Positions 23,477 to 33,910 of a stretch of DNA of 44,725 bases are shown here, piece by piece. The notes below the pieces were generated by a model. The model had not been told where the DNA came from. It made no database searches and was given only the letters and a program-made list of their open reading frames with translations. Every line of letters begins with the position of its first letter. The stretch's first letter is position 1. The position numbers and the translations under genes were made by a program. This DNA comes from a virus. The stretch covers positions 1-44,725 of the IMG/VR virus record IMGVR_UViG_3300008050_000091, one strand, 5' to 3'.

Positions 23477-26400
23477 ATGGAAGAAACAACATATACAACT
23501 CCTAATGGAGCTGAAGTAGCCGAGTCTGAACTAAGAGATCACTATGGAGACAGGTTTGATTCGTTAGTTGATGATGGAACTTTAGTGGCTGGTGAAGGAG
23601 CAGTAGAAGTCGTAGCTGAAGGAGGGGTTGAAGTGGTGTATACCACAGCGAATGGCATGGAGGTATCAGAGTCTGAACTAAGAGATCATTATGGCGATAG
23701 GTTTGACTCGTTGGTTAATGATGGAACTTTAAAAAAAAAAGGCGAATCTCCTTCCACTGGTCCAAAGGAAGGTATGGAATCTACTACACAGGAAGGCGAA
23801 ACTGGCTCTGTGGATTCTTCTCTTCTAGCAGACTTTAAGCCTGAAGATATAAGTGGCAAAAGAGAATACCAGCCTATCTATGACGAGACAGGCAAGGAAA
23901 TAATTATCTCTGCAGGAAACCCTTTAAACGAAACTTCAGAAGCAACTAATTTTACACAAGCATATGTAGATGCATCTCCTGCCTATAAGGCATATAAAAA
24001 ACGTATACTAAGATCACGAAAAGAAAAGAAACCAGTGGGTAAGGTAGAAGAAGATGTGCCTGACACACACTCAGTTAAAGATGGAATATTCAGGAAGATC
24101 AATGAAGATGGTTCGGTAGAGAGTTATGATCCTAGCCAAGCTCCTTTAAGAGATTTTAAACAGTTTATAGATACTCAGAAGGCAGAAATAGAGCAAGAAA
24201 AGGTAGAGAAAAAAGCCAAAGGGATTAAGCGTTCAGAAAAACGCTACCAAACCACTCATGATGAGGAATATATGGCGTTGCTAGTAAGCGATGCCCTTGA
24301 TAATATAGCTAAAAAACCCACTGCAGAAGACAGGGTAAAGGCATTCAATAAACAGTTTGGAGGATATGGCTTTTCTGCTATGCCTGACAAAACATTAGGG
24401 GTTGGCAATAGTATTCTTATTGCTGATTTAGAGGGCAATCCTATATCGGTAGATTTAGATGATGATGATGACATTGACTCTTTAAAAGGATTTTTAAATT
24501 TGAATGCTGATCTTGACACTACACCTGAAGGGGAAATAGTAGATAGTGCTACCATAAAAGCAGAGAGGTTTTTTGAAGATAAAGGATTGAATTACCATGC
24601 TGTATCAGGTGGTGCTAGAAACACACAGCACTTACGTGATAAGTTAAATTTAGCTGAAGATTTAATAGAAAACTTTAAAGATCCATTAACTTATTATGAC
24701 GAACAAGACACTAAAGACTTTCCTGACTTATTTGTAACACTCAAGAATGGACTGGTTGTTCCCAAAACCACAAAGGCATTATCTAAAATAATGGAAGAGG
24801 ATGAGGAAAATTATAATAAACTATCTGAGGTTTATGGGGTGGGATCTGTATTTGATACATTTGTCAATGACACGATGGATGAGTTTGATGGGTATATGGA
24901 ACAGGAAAGGGATCAGGCTATAGCTACCTCAGCTGAAATAAATAAACAAGCAAATAAGGCTTATGTGGAAACTCAAGATATTTCTAAAGAAGTATTTGGA
25001 AAAGAGTTCCACGATATAGATGTAGTTGTTAATGATAAAGGTCAGATCGTATTAGGAGAAGGTGATCTTAAAGATATGTCTGATTACGAAAATTGGTTAG
25101 ATATTAGAAATAATTTGCAGGGAGCTTTTCAAACTCAAGATGAAGCTTCTAGTACCTATCTGAGTGCTCGCACTTATTTTGATGCTAAGTTTGATAAGAG
25201 TATTACTGACAAGACTAAAGAAGGATTGGAAGGGTTTAAGGGGGAATGGAATAAAGGTTTGCAGAGAGGAAGAGCTGGTGATGTATTATTATGGTATAGC
25301 ATGAGGAGAAATAAAGCCATTAGGCTAGGGGAAGATACTCCAGAGTCTAGAGATAAACTAGCTAAAGAGGTGGCATCGTATCTGAGAGCTGCTGCAAATA
25401 GCAATGAAAGTTTAGCATTAAAACGACACAATAGGGGGAGGGGGGTACAAGACTATTGGGCAACTGTAGCACGATCTCCTATAGAAACTTTAGGTAGTTT
25501 ATTTGCCAACTCAATGAGTCAAATGTTACCCTATGGCTGGAAGATAGCTTTGCCTATTATGGGGTTTAGGACACTTCAGCGAGGAAGGCAGGGCGCAACA
25601 GCAGGAGCTGTAGCAGCACCCCTTACAGGAGGATCGTTAATGCTTCCTGGTTGGTTAGTAGGGGGTGGCTTAGGCGCAGTAGAAGGAGCAGGTGAAGCGT
25701 TTTCTGTGGCTAGTGGTTTTATTGAATATGTAAATGCTATTCTAGATGTATCTCAAGAAAAGGGATATAATGCTGAAGATCCTGAATCCTGGAAGATGGC
25801 AATGCAAGATGATGATGTGTGGGATAAGGCTTTTGACAGAGGTCTTGTTCGTGGAGCACCTATTGCCTTAATGAATCTTCTTACTATGAAGGTGGGAGGA
25901 AAACTATTTGGCACTGGACAAAGAGCCTTTGCTAGTACTAATGCTGCTAGGTCAGCTATGGTGGGAGCAGAATTTGCTGTTATGCCAGTTGGCGAAGCAA
26001 TAGGGGAACTAGCTGCTCAACAGGCGAGGATAATGATATTGAAAGATCAGAAGAAAATAGCATGGAACGAGGTGGGGGATGAGATGTTAGGATCATTAGG
26101 TGCTCCTATTCAATATGCCAATGTAGCAGCTAATATGTATAAAACAAATAATAAAGCTGCTAAGTTAAAATTTGCTGAGTCTATGACAGACGTAAGAAAT
26201 GTCATGAAACAATCTGCTAGTGGAAAGAAAATGTTGAGTTGGGCAAACAACATGAAAGAAACTGGACAAATGGATGATGTCACATACCAGCAAATAACAG
26301 ATAATATTGCAGCTAAAAAAACTGCAGAGGAATACATTAAGAATGGCAATCCTGATCTAACGATGGCTGAAGAAAAGGTAGAGACAGAAGTAGCAACAGA

Positions 26401-29400
26401 GAAAGATGTTGATGCCATTACCCCTGCCACCGAGACCGATACCGAGACTGAGACTGATACTGAGACAGTAGAAGAAACATTTTCAATAGCAGGGATTATA
26501 AATAAGATAAAAGCACGAACCAGGAAAAGTTCAATTAAAACTAGAATAGCTCAGTTAGTTAGGGGGAGGACTTTTTATGAACGAAGTAAAGAGGTATTTG
26601 GAGGTGAGATCTCTGATATAAACAAAGAGATTAATGAACTGGTAGTGTCAGGGAAGCTGAGAACAGATGACAAACAAGTTAAGCTGCCACAGCTTGGTCA
26701 AACATATAATATTGATGGGAAGAAACTCACTGCTCTTGAGTTTGCTAGAAAGATAAAGAAGATGTCTGTAGTGGAGTTTCAAAAAGCTACTGTTATTATC
26801 AGAAACCCCATTCAAGAAGTTCAAGATTTAATAGAAACTAAAAACAAAGAGAATGCCATTCAAAAGTCAAGCACAGAGGGCGTGGATGCACAGCAACCAT
26901 CCCCAGATGGCGAAGCGATGGGAAAAGGAGACACCCAAAAGCAAGCTACCGAAGAAACTCAAGAAGAAATCCAAATTAAGGAGACGCAGGAAGAAATAAA
27001 ACCTACTGATCGTGGAAGAAAGCAAATAACTAGACTATTCGACAACCTCAAGAAAGCCACTAAAGCTGCCCAAAAACTAAGCCTAATAAATAAGTTTAGA
27101 AATAATGTAGATAAAGGAGTAGTGGTATCTCAGGCAGAAGTAGACCAAATAAATAAAATAGAAGCTGACCTTAAAGAGCAAGGAATAGATACAGGAGAAA
27201 ATTTGATAGGGAAAGAAGTTGAAGGGAGAACTGTAAATCAAGTGCAAACAGAACTTGATGAAAACTTAGAAGAGGGCATCTCTATTATTGATTCTATTGT
27301 TGAACCTGCTGTAATGAAAAATGGAAAACTTGTTACACCTGCAAAAATAAAGGCTAGAGTTGGAGTAAAAAAAGATTCTAAACTAACGCAACTAGAAGAC
27401 GCTGACGCAAAAGCAAGTAAAGGCAAGGATTTAGCAGCTAAGGTACAAGCAAGTAAAGAATTAAGGGATTACAAAACGAAACTCAAAGAAAAAGACAAAC
27501 AAAGGCAACAGGAAAAGAAAGAAGCAAAAAAAGCAAAAGCAAAAGCTAAAGCTGAGCCTAAGAAAACTGAGGTTATAGAAGATACAGAGGTAGAGGAAAC
27601 CACGCAAAATGAAGCAGAGGAGCTGAAGAAGGCGTTAGGCATTAAGGCTTTTACTAAAAGAAAAGGACAAACTAAATTTAGTTTAGAAGATGAATCTCTG
27701 GCTATACAGCCAGATGCCATAGAGAATATAATGGCAGTAATGAATGCGTTTGAAGCTGAAGAGTTAAACTTCTCAGAAGAATCTATAATTGAAAGCCAGA
27801 GTCCTGCTCTTAATGTAAACCCATTAAATGAAAGCAATGCCACCAACCTAAAGGAAGAGTTAGCTAAAATAGGTCTTACTGTAGATGAGTCAATAAAAAC
27901 ACTAGAAGAATTTGAAGGCGTACCTATGATGATGGCAATGTCTGATATGCTGGCTGCAGGGATGATAAAAGATTCACAAGGGAAAGCAATGGGTGTTGAA
28001 GGAGGGGTTCTTTATAATACTGTAGGAAAAAATAAAGGATTGGCATGGGCAGGAGTAGACAAGAAGGATAGCCAAAAAATGCTGGACAACGCCTATAAAG
28101 TATATGATAACAACAAGGAGTTCTTTAAAAAATGGTGGGCAGAGAATCCTGATTGGAATGGTCACATCCCAATAATGGTAATGAGGATGGCTGACTCTGC
28201 TGTTCATTCCAATGAAGCCACCTTTAGGTGGTTAAATCCTACTATTAAAAAGTTTTCTGAAGCTCAAAGAAAGAAAGCATTACAAGTTTTTATAGAATCT
28301 ACCCACAAGTTAAAGCCTTTTCAAAAGCAGAAATCTGTAGATGGAACAAAGAAGGGAGGAAAAAGAACTGTAGGACAAAAGTTTAGGACTTTTATTGAAG
28401 ACAAAAATATTACTACTCTAGATGGCTTGCTTACTGAGCTAATTAAAGACGCTAAAAAAAGAGCCAAGAGTGGAGATAGCACAAATGACTATACCACCTT
28501 TACTCTAGACGAGAGGGCAGTTTTATTTTCTGCTTTAGTAGGCACTGGGCAAGTAGCAAATGCGCCTGTTAATAAAGCCTTAGTGGCAGTAGAGCCTAAT
28601 CCCCTATATGAAAAGGTATGGAAAAGATTTGAGAAGATATTTAGATTAGACGAGATAGAAGATTCAGCTAAACTGCTTGGTCTTACTGAAGCTCAAACCA
28701 AAGAGGTGGCAGATGCAATCCAAAAACAAAACCCTGCCAAAGCTGCCAAAATAGTTCTTGCTAACTCTGATCTTAAAGTTTTAAACAAGATAAGGAAAAA
28801 CTCTAAGAGTAGGGTATCTGAATTTCACAAGGAAGATTTTGTTGAGAACTTTACTGAAGACCAGGTTCTAGAGTTGATGGAGTATTTATCAGCTAAACAA
28901 AAGGGGGTAGAGGCTAATACTGTTTTCACTACACACTCTATCTATAAAGGTGTAGGCGAGCCTTCGGTCCTTAATAGCAAACAGGGTGCAACTCTAGCAG
29001 TAATGGGCATAGAGATATTAGATAAAGAAGGAAAGAAAAGTGGTAAGGTTTTAGATGCTAACCACCCTAACTACAGTAGTGGACCAAAGGGGAAGTTTTT
29101 AGCCTTTATTAAAAACCCTAAACATGGCATAGAGGTCTTTCCTGAGATGGCTGCCAAGTTAACTGCTATCTTTAAAAAGACAAAACCAACTATAGATAAA
29201 GCGACTGGAAAACCTAAATCTGAACCTACCACTCCCAGCGAGACTGATGTGGCAGGGCAATCCACCAGCACCTACTATCAAGATGCAGCCTTCGTAGATA
29301 CTAAAGTAAAGACTAAACAATCAGATATAGACCTCATTATAGGTAGGCTAAGGAATACCTTCCCTAGTATATCTGTAGCCACAGACAAAGCTACTTTTAA

Positions 29401-32400
29401 TGAAATCATAAAACAGGAAGGGATTAGAACAAGGGTGAAGGATGGACAAACAATTCTAGGGGTAACACTAGATGGGAAGATATATATTAACCCTGATGCA
29501 GCTACTACTGCTACTGCTATCCATGAGTTTGGTCACATATGGATGGATTATTTAAAGTCAGGGAAAGAGAACTCTACTCAGCGCAAACTTTATAATAAGG
29601 GATTAGCCTTAGCTAAAAAAACTGATGCCTATAAAAAAGCTGAAATAAAATATAAAGAGATATATGAAGGCAAAGATATAACCCAACAAGAGCTAGAAGC
29701 ACTTATTGCTGAAGAAGCATTAGTAGAGTTGATTGCCACTAAGGGAGAAACAATTAGACAGGCAGGGGTTAAGTCTGATTTTAAGTCATGGCTGAATGCT
29801 ATGTATAAGTTTATACAGAAAACATTTAAAATGTCTAAAGACTTAACGACTGAAGACATAGCGAATATGGATTTAGAGAAGTTTTCTCAAACTGCACTTG
29901 CTGATCTCTTTATAGTAGATAAAAAAAAGGCTCAGAAAATGAACGCTTTCAAGCAGGCTTTTGAGCCTGGAAAGCCAATCCGAGCTAGGCTAGAGGTTAT
30001 GGCAGGATTAACAGCCACTGAGATAATTAATAAAGGAAGGGAGTTGGGCTTCACTGATGCATCTATCATAGAAGTGGTAAGGCAAATGTACCCTAAGCTA
30101 AAGATGTCTCAAATACAGGCTTATTTGGACTCTGCTTCTCAAGGGCAAATGGGGTTGTTCAATAACTATTTAATACCAGAATCATTTAGAAATGTATTAG
30201 GTGGCATAAGAGAAGGAATAGATATGCTCCAAGACATCAGAAAAGCAGTGAAGGCTTTTAATGAAAAAGTTGAGCCTGCTGTATATAAAGATGGGAAGTT
30301 AGTATCAAAGGCAACAGTTAAGCCTAAATCTCTAATAGAAATTAGGGGGTATGTAGGGAAGGTCTTGCGTCAGCATCCAGCATATAAAAATCTAAAGGGA
30401 AACAAAATGCTTCAAAAACAACTTGAGGTAGATCTAGATTCTCTATTAAATATAGATGATGGAAAACCTTTAAACAAGCGAATGGATTTATTGAATACTC
30501 AGATCCGAAGCATGAAGATCACTGATAACAATATAGATGGATTCAAGAAGAGGATAAAAAGTATTATCACCCAAGAAGTTGTAGACAATAAAGTTACTAA
30601 GAGGGAATTTAATGCTGCTATGAAAATTCTAGCTGATGCTAAACCAACAACATTTGATTCTGCTATGTTAAGGCTTAACAAGCTAACTAATGAAATAGAG
30701 GCTCGCCAGAAAAAAGCTCTTTTATCTAAAGCCATTAAACACTTTAAAAACCTAATTAAACTAGGAAGAAGCAAGTCAGGTCGGACCATCTCTAAGGGCA
30801 AGATAGATGCCACTGGAATACAGTTCTTTACTGAAGCTGCTCGTCAACTTCAAGCTTTTATTAAGAATGATGTGAAAACTATTGAAGCACTTCAGAATGA
30901 GTTGTTTGAAATGAAAGATGGACAGGTGGTGGAATTGAAGTCTGAGGTGGACAGAGCAGTAAATGTCTTTGAAGCTGGGGGTAAGATAGATATTGATGGA
31001 ACTACTTATGAATTAACTGAATCAGATATAGATCTCATAAATAAATTAGGGATACTAAGCCTACTGAATGATATTCAAAATAAGTCTCTTGTAGATATAA
31101 AAAATATATTTGACCAGTTCTCCTCCACTGAATCAGCTGCAAGAGCTAGATTGGCTAATAAGATATATCAACGAGCCAAAAGGAATAGAGAGCTGAAGCA
31201 ACAGGCTAATGACATAAGCCAAGAAAACTTTGGCGATTTAATTGTGGTCACTGATGAAGATGGGAATGTAGTAACTGAGTTCACTGAACTAACTAAAGAG
31301 GAGAAGGAAACCTTTGGGGAAGAGGTGATGGATAAGTGGGATGGAACGAGTGATAGTAAAGTTACGTTACAGGAAGGGAAAAAACCTACTCAGGACACCA
31401 AACAAGAAGAAGCTCCTATTGCTGCTGATGTCCAAGTTGATGGAGCTACCTATAAAGTCATTACTGAAGTTGTAACTAAGAACAATAAAAAAGAAACTAT
31501 CTATCACATCCAAAAAGAACGACCAGTTTTTAAATCTAAGCAGGAGTTGAATAGAGATAGCAAGGGCATTTATGAAAGAATAATGCGAACTAAAGGAGAT
31601 AAGAATAGAGCTAAGGCTATCTTTAATGAAATAACTACCACTGTTAAATCGTGGAATAAGAAAAATACTTATGTTAAGTTTTTTAATCAAGCTGCAAGAT
31701 ACTCAATGAGCAACCTCCACACTTATCTTAGGCTTTTGGATACTAAAACTAATAAGTTTTTTGATAGAGAGGTAGGACAGAAAATGGCTAATATGGATGA
31801 AGCCAAGCTCAGAGGTTATTATAATCAAATGGATTATATGTCTAACCTGGCTAATGAAATATTTGGTTTTGACAAAGGGATGCAGGGGGTAATGGATAAT
31901 AAAATTGTCAACACCATGCATGAGGTGACAATGGCGAATGGCAAAAAGAAAAAATTTAGTGGTGGGGAGTTGATGAATATGTATGCGTTAAGTCTAAACC
32001 TTGATACTAAGAAGATGATGCTTGATTTTGGGAAGAGAGATTATCAAATGAGTGAACAGACTTTTGAGGAAATAGAAGGGATATATAATAAAGATGGGAA
32101 GATAGAAAAGGAAGGGATACTTGATGATAAAATAAAAGACTTAGTAAAACTCACTGTAGATTATCTAAGCAACCAATATTATCAATCTATAAATCAAGTT
32201 TATCAAGATGTAAACTACGTTTCGTTGCCTAGAACTAAGCAATATTTTCCACGACAAACTGAAACTCTAACAGCACAGAAGCGTAAAGAAATGATTAAAG
32301 ATATGGCAGAAGGGAACTTTAATTCTGTCTTAACAGCTCAATATGCTAGTGCTTTAAAAAATAGAACTGCTCAGGTAGGGGAGATCCAGATTCAAGATGT

Positions 32401-33910
32401 AGACTTCTTCAATGTATTAGAGGACCACTTCAAAGATATGGAGAAATTCAAGGCATATGCAGAAGGGGTGAAAGACATTAGTGCCATTTTTCAGGCTGAT
32501 GGAATCAATAAAGCCTTAACGATAACAGGATCAAAGCAAGTAATAAACCAACTTATAAATAATAGCGTCAATCCTTCGCTGATGGCAAATACAGTACAAG
32601 CTCAGTTTGTCAATAAGATATTATCTAAATTTGTGTTAGGGGTATTAGCTAATAAATCCATTCAGATATTAAAGCAAGGGGTATCGTTTATTACAGCCTA
32701 TGCTGATTATAGCTATAGTCCACAATGGAAGCCTACCACTAGAGTTGGAGAGGTAGCTAAGGAGGTTCAAGACATGGTTATGTTTAGCCTAGATGCAGCA
32801 AAACTTGCTAAATCCTATAATGCTAATTATAAAAAAGCAAAGAGAATATCAGCCACCTTCAGAGATAGGGTAGAGAAAGGAGACATCTATTCTTTAGCCA
32901 CAGGGCAACAGATGAATACAAGAAATCAAAGTAAAATCTGGAGAGCTACTGATAGAATAGGGGGAACATTTACTAGAATTGGTGATCAGATTGGCGTTAT
33001 GGGGTATATGATTAACTATAATAGAGATATAGCGAATGGGATGACACATGAAAAGGCATTAGAGAAATTTAATGCTTATAATGAAACTCAACAAAGCAGA
33101 AGAGCCATTGACCTATCAGCTCTACAGGCAATACGAAACCCTTATGTTAGGTTCTTTACTGCATTTGCATCTACATCTATCCTACAACTTAATAGATTTG
33201 TGCAGGAGAGCTACAATATTTTTGTTAAAGGAGATAGAAGCAAGAGAGCCATTAGGAGTCTGGCATTAAATGTAAGCATCGCCAATGGGATGTTCTTTTT
33301 AGCTGGAAACTTTATGAGAGCAGCAGCTGGAGATGAGGAGGATAAGCGTAAGTTCTGGAAAGAGTTTATGTTATACGCCACTGGACTTAAAATGTTTGAA
33401 ACAGCAATACCATTTTTGGGGAGTGCCTTTGGATATGCGAACAACATTGCAATGGGGATGAACCCCTGGGATGCTGCTAAACGATCTACTGCTGTAATAA
33501 ATCCTGTAATAGATTTTGGTCTTGCATTTCACACTATGTTGGATGATACCAAAACCAAAAAAGAAAGACAAGCTTCTGTAATTAAAACTGTAAGGCTATT
33601 GGTTCAAAATTCTGTAGGAACAAACATAGATCCTTTTATAGCTATGCACGATCTATATAAAGATGATGAAGATAGCCTAGATGAAATAGGAAGAATATTT
33701 GGCATAGGCAAATCTGCCATGCGTGACCAATGGGATGTAAGGGAGAAGATGCGTTGGTATGATTATAATCTATGGAAAGCACATAAGGAGATAGAGCAGA
33801 GTATAGGTGAGATGCCTGTGGTTAAAGGGGGTAAATTAATGAAACGAGAACTTAAAGAAGATAAAACAGAGATGATGAAGAAAGTCCTCAATAAAACAGG
33901 GGGTGGTTAA
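23477..33910 (+). CDS. Giant ejected polyvalent protein with zincin motif (3477 aa)
   Basis: The gene holds the T7 gp16 position, last of the virion operon. The N-terminus has two copies of a 31-residue unit (residues 6-36 and 55-85). Next come a Gly/Ala-rich hydrophobic region (about 690-750, with LVGGGLGAVEGAGEA), a Thr/Glu/Asp linker near 990 and a Lys-rich helix near 1345 (KKEAKKAKAKAKAEPKK). Region 1470-1615 contains HIPIMVMRMADSAVHSNEA, resembling polyvalent-protein domains. H2016-E-F-G-H2020 with Glu at 2079/2080/2084 forms a zincin metalloprotease pattern. A further polyvalent-like region with YNETQQSRRAIDLSALQ and FTAFASTSILQLNRF sits near 3200-3255, and hydrophobic helices lie at about 3260-3330. 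The protein probably enters the host with the DNA. The zincin could cut cell wall or host proteins. I see no virion RNA polymerase motifs, although the length is near that of N4 vRNAP. Confidence 0.75.
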   Translation: MEETTYTTPNGAEVAESELRDHYGDRFDSLVDDGTLVAGEGAVEVVAEGGVEVVYTTANGMEVSESELRDHYGDRFDSLVNDGTLKKKGESPSTGPKEGMESTTQEGETGSVDSSLLADFKPEDISGKREYQPIYDETGKEIIISAGNPLNETSEATNFTQAYVDASPAYKAYKKRILRSRKEKKPVGKVEEDVPDTHSVKDGIFRKINEDGSVESYDPSQAPLRDFKQFIDTQKAEIEQEKVEKKAKGIKRSEKRYQTTHDEEYMALLVSDALDNIAKKPTAEDRVKAFNKQFGGYGFSAMPDKTLGVGNSILIADLEGNPISVDLDDDDDIDSLKGFLNLNADLDTTPEGEIVDSATIKAERFFEDKGLNYHAVSGGARNTQHLRDKLNLAEDLIENFKDPLTYYDEQDTKDFPDLFVTLKNGLVVPKTTKALSKIMEEDEENYNKLSEVYGVGSVFDTFVNDTMDEFDGYMEQERDQAIATSAEINKQANKAYVETQDISKEVFGKEFHDIDVVVNDKGQIVLGEGDLKDMSDYENWLDIRNNLQGAFQTQDEASSTYLSARTYFDAKFDKSITDKTKEGLEGFKGEWNKGLQRGRAGDVLLWYSMRRNKAIRLGEDTPESRDKLAKEVASYLRAAANSNESLALKRHNRGRGVQDYWATVARSPIETLGSLFANSMSQMLPYGWKIALPIMGFRTLQRGRQGATAGAVAAPLTGGSLMLPGWLVGGGLGAVEGAGEAFSVASGFIEYVNAILDVSQEKGYNAEDPESWKMAMQDDDVWDKAFDRGLVRGAPIALMNLLTMKVGGKLFGTGQRAFASTNAARSAMVGAEFAVMPVGEAIGELAAQQARIMILKDQKKIAWNEVGDEMLGSLGAPIQYANVAANMYKTNNKAAKLKFAESMTDVRNVMKQSASGKKMLSWANNMKETGQMDDVTYQQITDNIAAKKTAEEYIKNGNPDLTMAEEKVETEVATEKDVDAITPATETDTETETDTETVEETFSIAGIINKIKARTRKSSIKTRIAQLVRGRTFYERSKEVFGGEISDINKEINELVVSGKLRTDDKQVKLPQLGQTYNIDGKKLTALEFARKIKKMSVVEFQKATVIIRNPIQEVQDLIETKNKENAIQKSSTEGVDAQQPSPDGEAMGKGDTQKQATEETQEEIQIKETQEEIKPTDRGRKQITRLFDNLKKATKAAQKLSLINKFRNNVDKGVVVSQAEVDQINKIEADLKEQGIDTGENLIGKEVEGRTVNQVQTELDENLEEGISIIDSIVEPAVMKNGKLVTPAKIKARVGVKKDSKLTQLEDADAKASKGKDLAAKVQASKELRDYKTKLKEKDKQRQQEKKEAKKAKAKAKAEPKKTEVIEDTEVEETTQNEAEELKKALGIKAFTKRKGQTKFSLEDESLAIQPDAIENIMAVMNAFEAEELNFSEESIIESQSPALNVNPLNESNATNLKEELAKIGLTVDESIKTLEEFEGVPMMMAMSDMLAAGMIKDSQGKAMGVEGGVLYNTVGKNKGLAWAGVDKKDSQKMLDNAYKVYDNNKEFFKKWWAENPDWNGHIPIMVMRMADSAVHSNEATFRWLNPTIKKFSEAQRKKALQVFIESTHKLKPFQKQKSVDGTKKGGKRTVGQKFRTFIEDKNITTLDGLLTELIKDAKKRAKSGDSTNDYTTFTLDERAVLFSALVGTGQVANAPVNKALVAVEPNPLYEKVWKRFEKIFRLDEIEDSAKLLGLTEAQTKEVADAIQKQNPAKAAKIVLANSDLKVLNKIRKNSKSRVSEFHKEDFVENFTEDQVLELMEYLSAKQKGVEANTVFTTHSIYKGVGEPSVLNSKQGATLAVMGIEILDKEGKKSGKVLDANHPNYSSGPKGKFLAFIKNPKHGIEVFPEMAAKLTAIFKKTKPTIDKATGKPKSEPTTPSETDVAGQSTSTYYQDAAFVDTKVKTKQSDIDLIIGRLRNTFPSISVATDKATFNEIIKQEGIRTRVKDGQTILGVTLDGKIYINPDAATTATAIHEFGHIWMDYLKSGKENSTQRKLYNKGLALAKKTDAYKKAEIKYKEIYEGKDITQQELEALIAEEALVELIATKGETIRQAGVKSDFKSWLNAMYKFIQKTFKMSKDLTTEDIANMDLEKFSQTALADLFIVDKKKAQKMNAFKQAFEPGKPIRARLEVMAGLTATEIINKGRELGFTDASIIEVVRQMYPKLKMSQIQAYLDSASQGQMGLFNNYLIPESFRNVLGGIREGIDMLQDIRKAVKAFNEKVEPAVYKDGKLVSKATVKPKSLIEIRGYVGKVLRQHPAYKNLKGNKMLQKQLEVDLDSLLNIDDGKPLNKRMDLLNTQIRSMKITDNNIDGFKKRIKSIITQEVVDNKVTKREFNAAMKILADAKPTTFDSAMLRLNKLTNEIEARQKKALLSKAIKHFKNLIKLGRSKSGRTISKGKIDATGIQFFTEAARQLQAFIKNDVKTIEALQNELFEMKDGQVVELKSEVDRAVNVFEAGGKIDIDGTTYELTESDIDLINKLGILSLLNDIQNKSLVDIKNIFDQFSSTESAARARLANKIYQRAKRNRELKQQANDISQENFGDLIVVTDEDGNVVTEFTELTKEEKETFGEEVMDKWDGTSDSKVTLQEGKKPTQDTKQEEAPIAADVQVDGATYKVITEVVTKNNKKETIYHIQKERPVFKSKQELNRDSKGIYERIMRTKGDKNRAKAIFNEITTTVKSWNKKNTYVKFFNQAARYSMSNLHTYLRLLDTKTNKFFDREVGQKMANMDEAKLRGYYNQMDYMSNLANEIFGFDKGMQGVMDNKIVNTMHEVTMANGKKKKFSGGELMNMYALSLNLDTKKMMLDFGKRDYQMSEQTFEEIEGIYNKDGKIEKEGILDDKIKDLVKLTVDYLSNQYYQSINQVYQDVNYVSLPRTKQYFPRQTETLTAQKRKEMIKDMAEGNFNSVLTAQYASALKNRTAQVGEIQIQDVDFFNVLEDHFKDMEKFKAYAEGVKDISAIFQADGINKALTITGSKQVINQLINNSVNPSLMANTVQAQFVNKILSKFVLGVLANKSIQILKQGVSFITAYADYSYSPQWKPTTRVGEVAKEVQDMVMFSLDAAKLAKSYNANYKKAKRISATFRDRVEKGDIYSLATGQQMNTRNQSKIWRATDRIGGTFTRIGDQIGVMGYMINYNRDIANGMTHEKALEKFNAYNETQQSRRAIDLSALQAIRNPYVRFFTAFASTSILQLNRFVQESYNIFVKGDRSKRAIRSLALNVSIANGMFFLAGNFMRAAAGDEEDKRKFWKEFMLYATGLKMFETAIPFLGSAFGYANNIAMGMNPWDAAKRSTAVINPVIDFGLAFHTMLDDTKTKKERQASVIKTVRLLVQNSVGTNIDPFIAMHDLYKDDEDSLDEIGRIFGIGKSAMRDQWDVREKMRWYDYNLWKAHKEIEQSIGEMPVVKGGKLMKRELKEDKTEMMKKVLNKTGGG
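23492..23731 (+). repeat. Tandem 31-residue protein repeat at the start of the giant protein
   Basis: Two units, 23492-23584 and 23639-23731, encode YTT[PA]NG[AM]EV[AS]ESELRD and then HYGDRFDSLV[DN]DGTL, separated by an acidic, Val-rich 18-residue spacer. They differ at only a few residues, implying recent duplication. They may dock the protein to the portal or core proteins. Confidence 0.8.

Noticed and set aside
24455-24480. Asp-rich run DLDDDDDID in the giant protein, considered as a metal-binding motif of a virion RNA polymerase
   Set aside because: The Asp run lacks the DxDGD arrangement and flanking motifs of crAss-type or N4-type polymerases; the region looks like an acidic linker.
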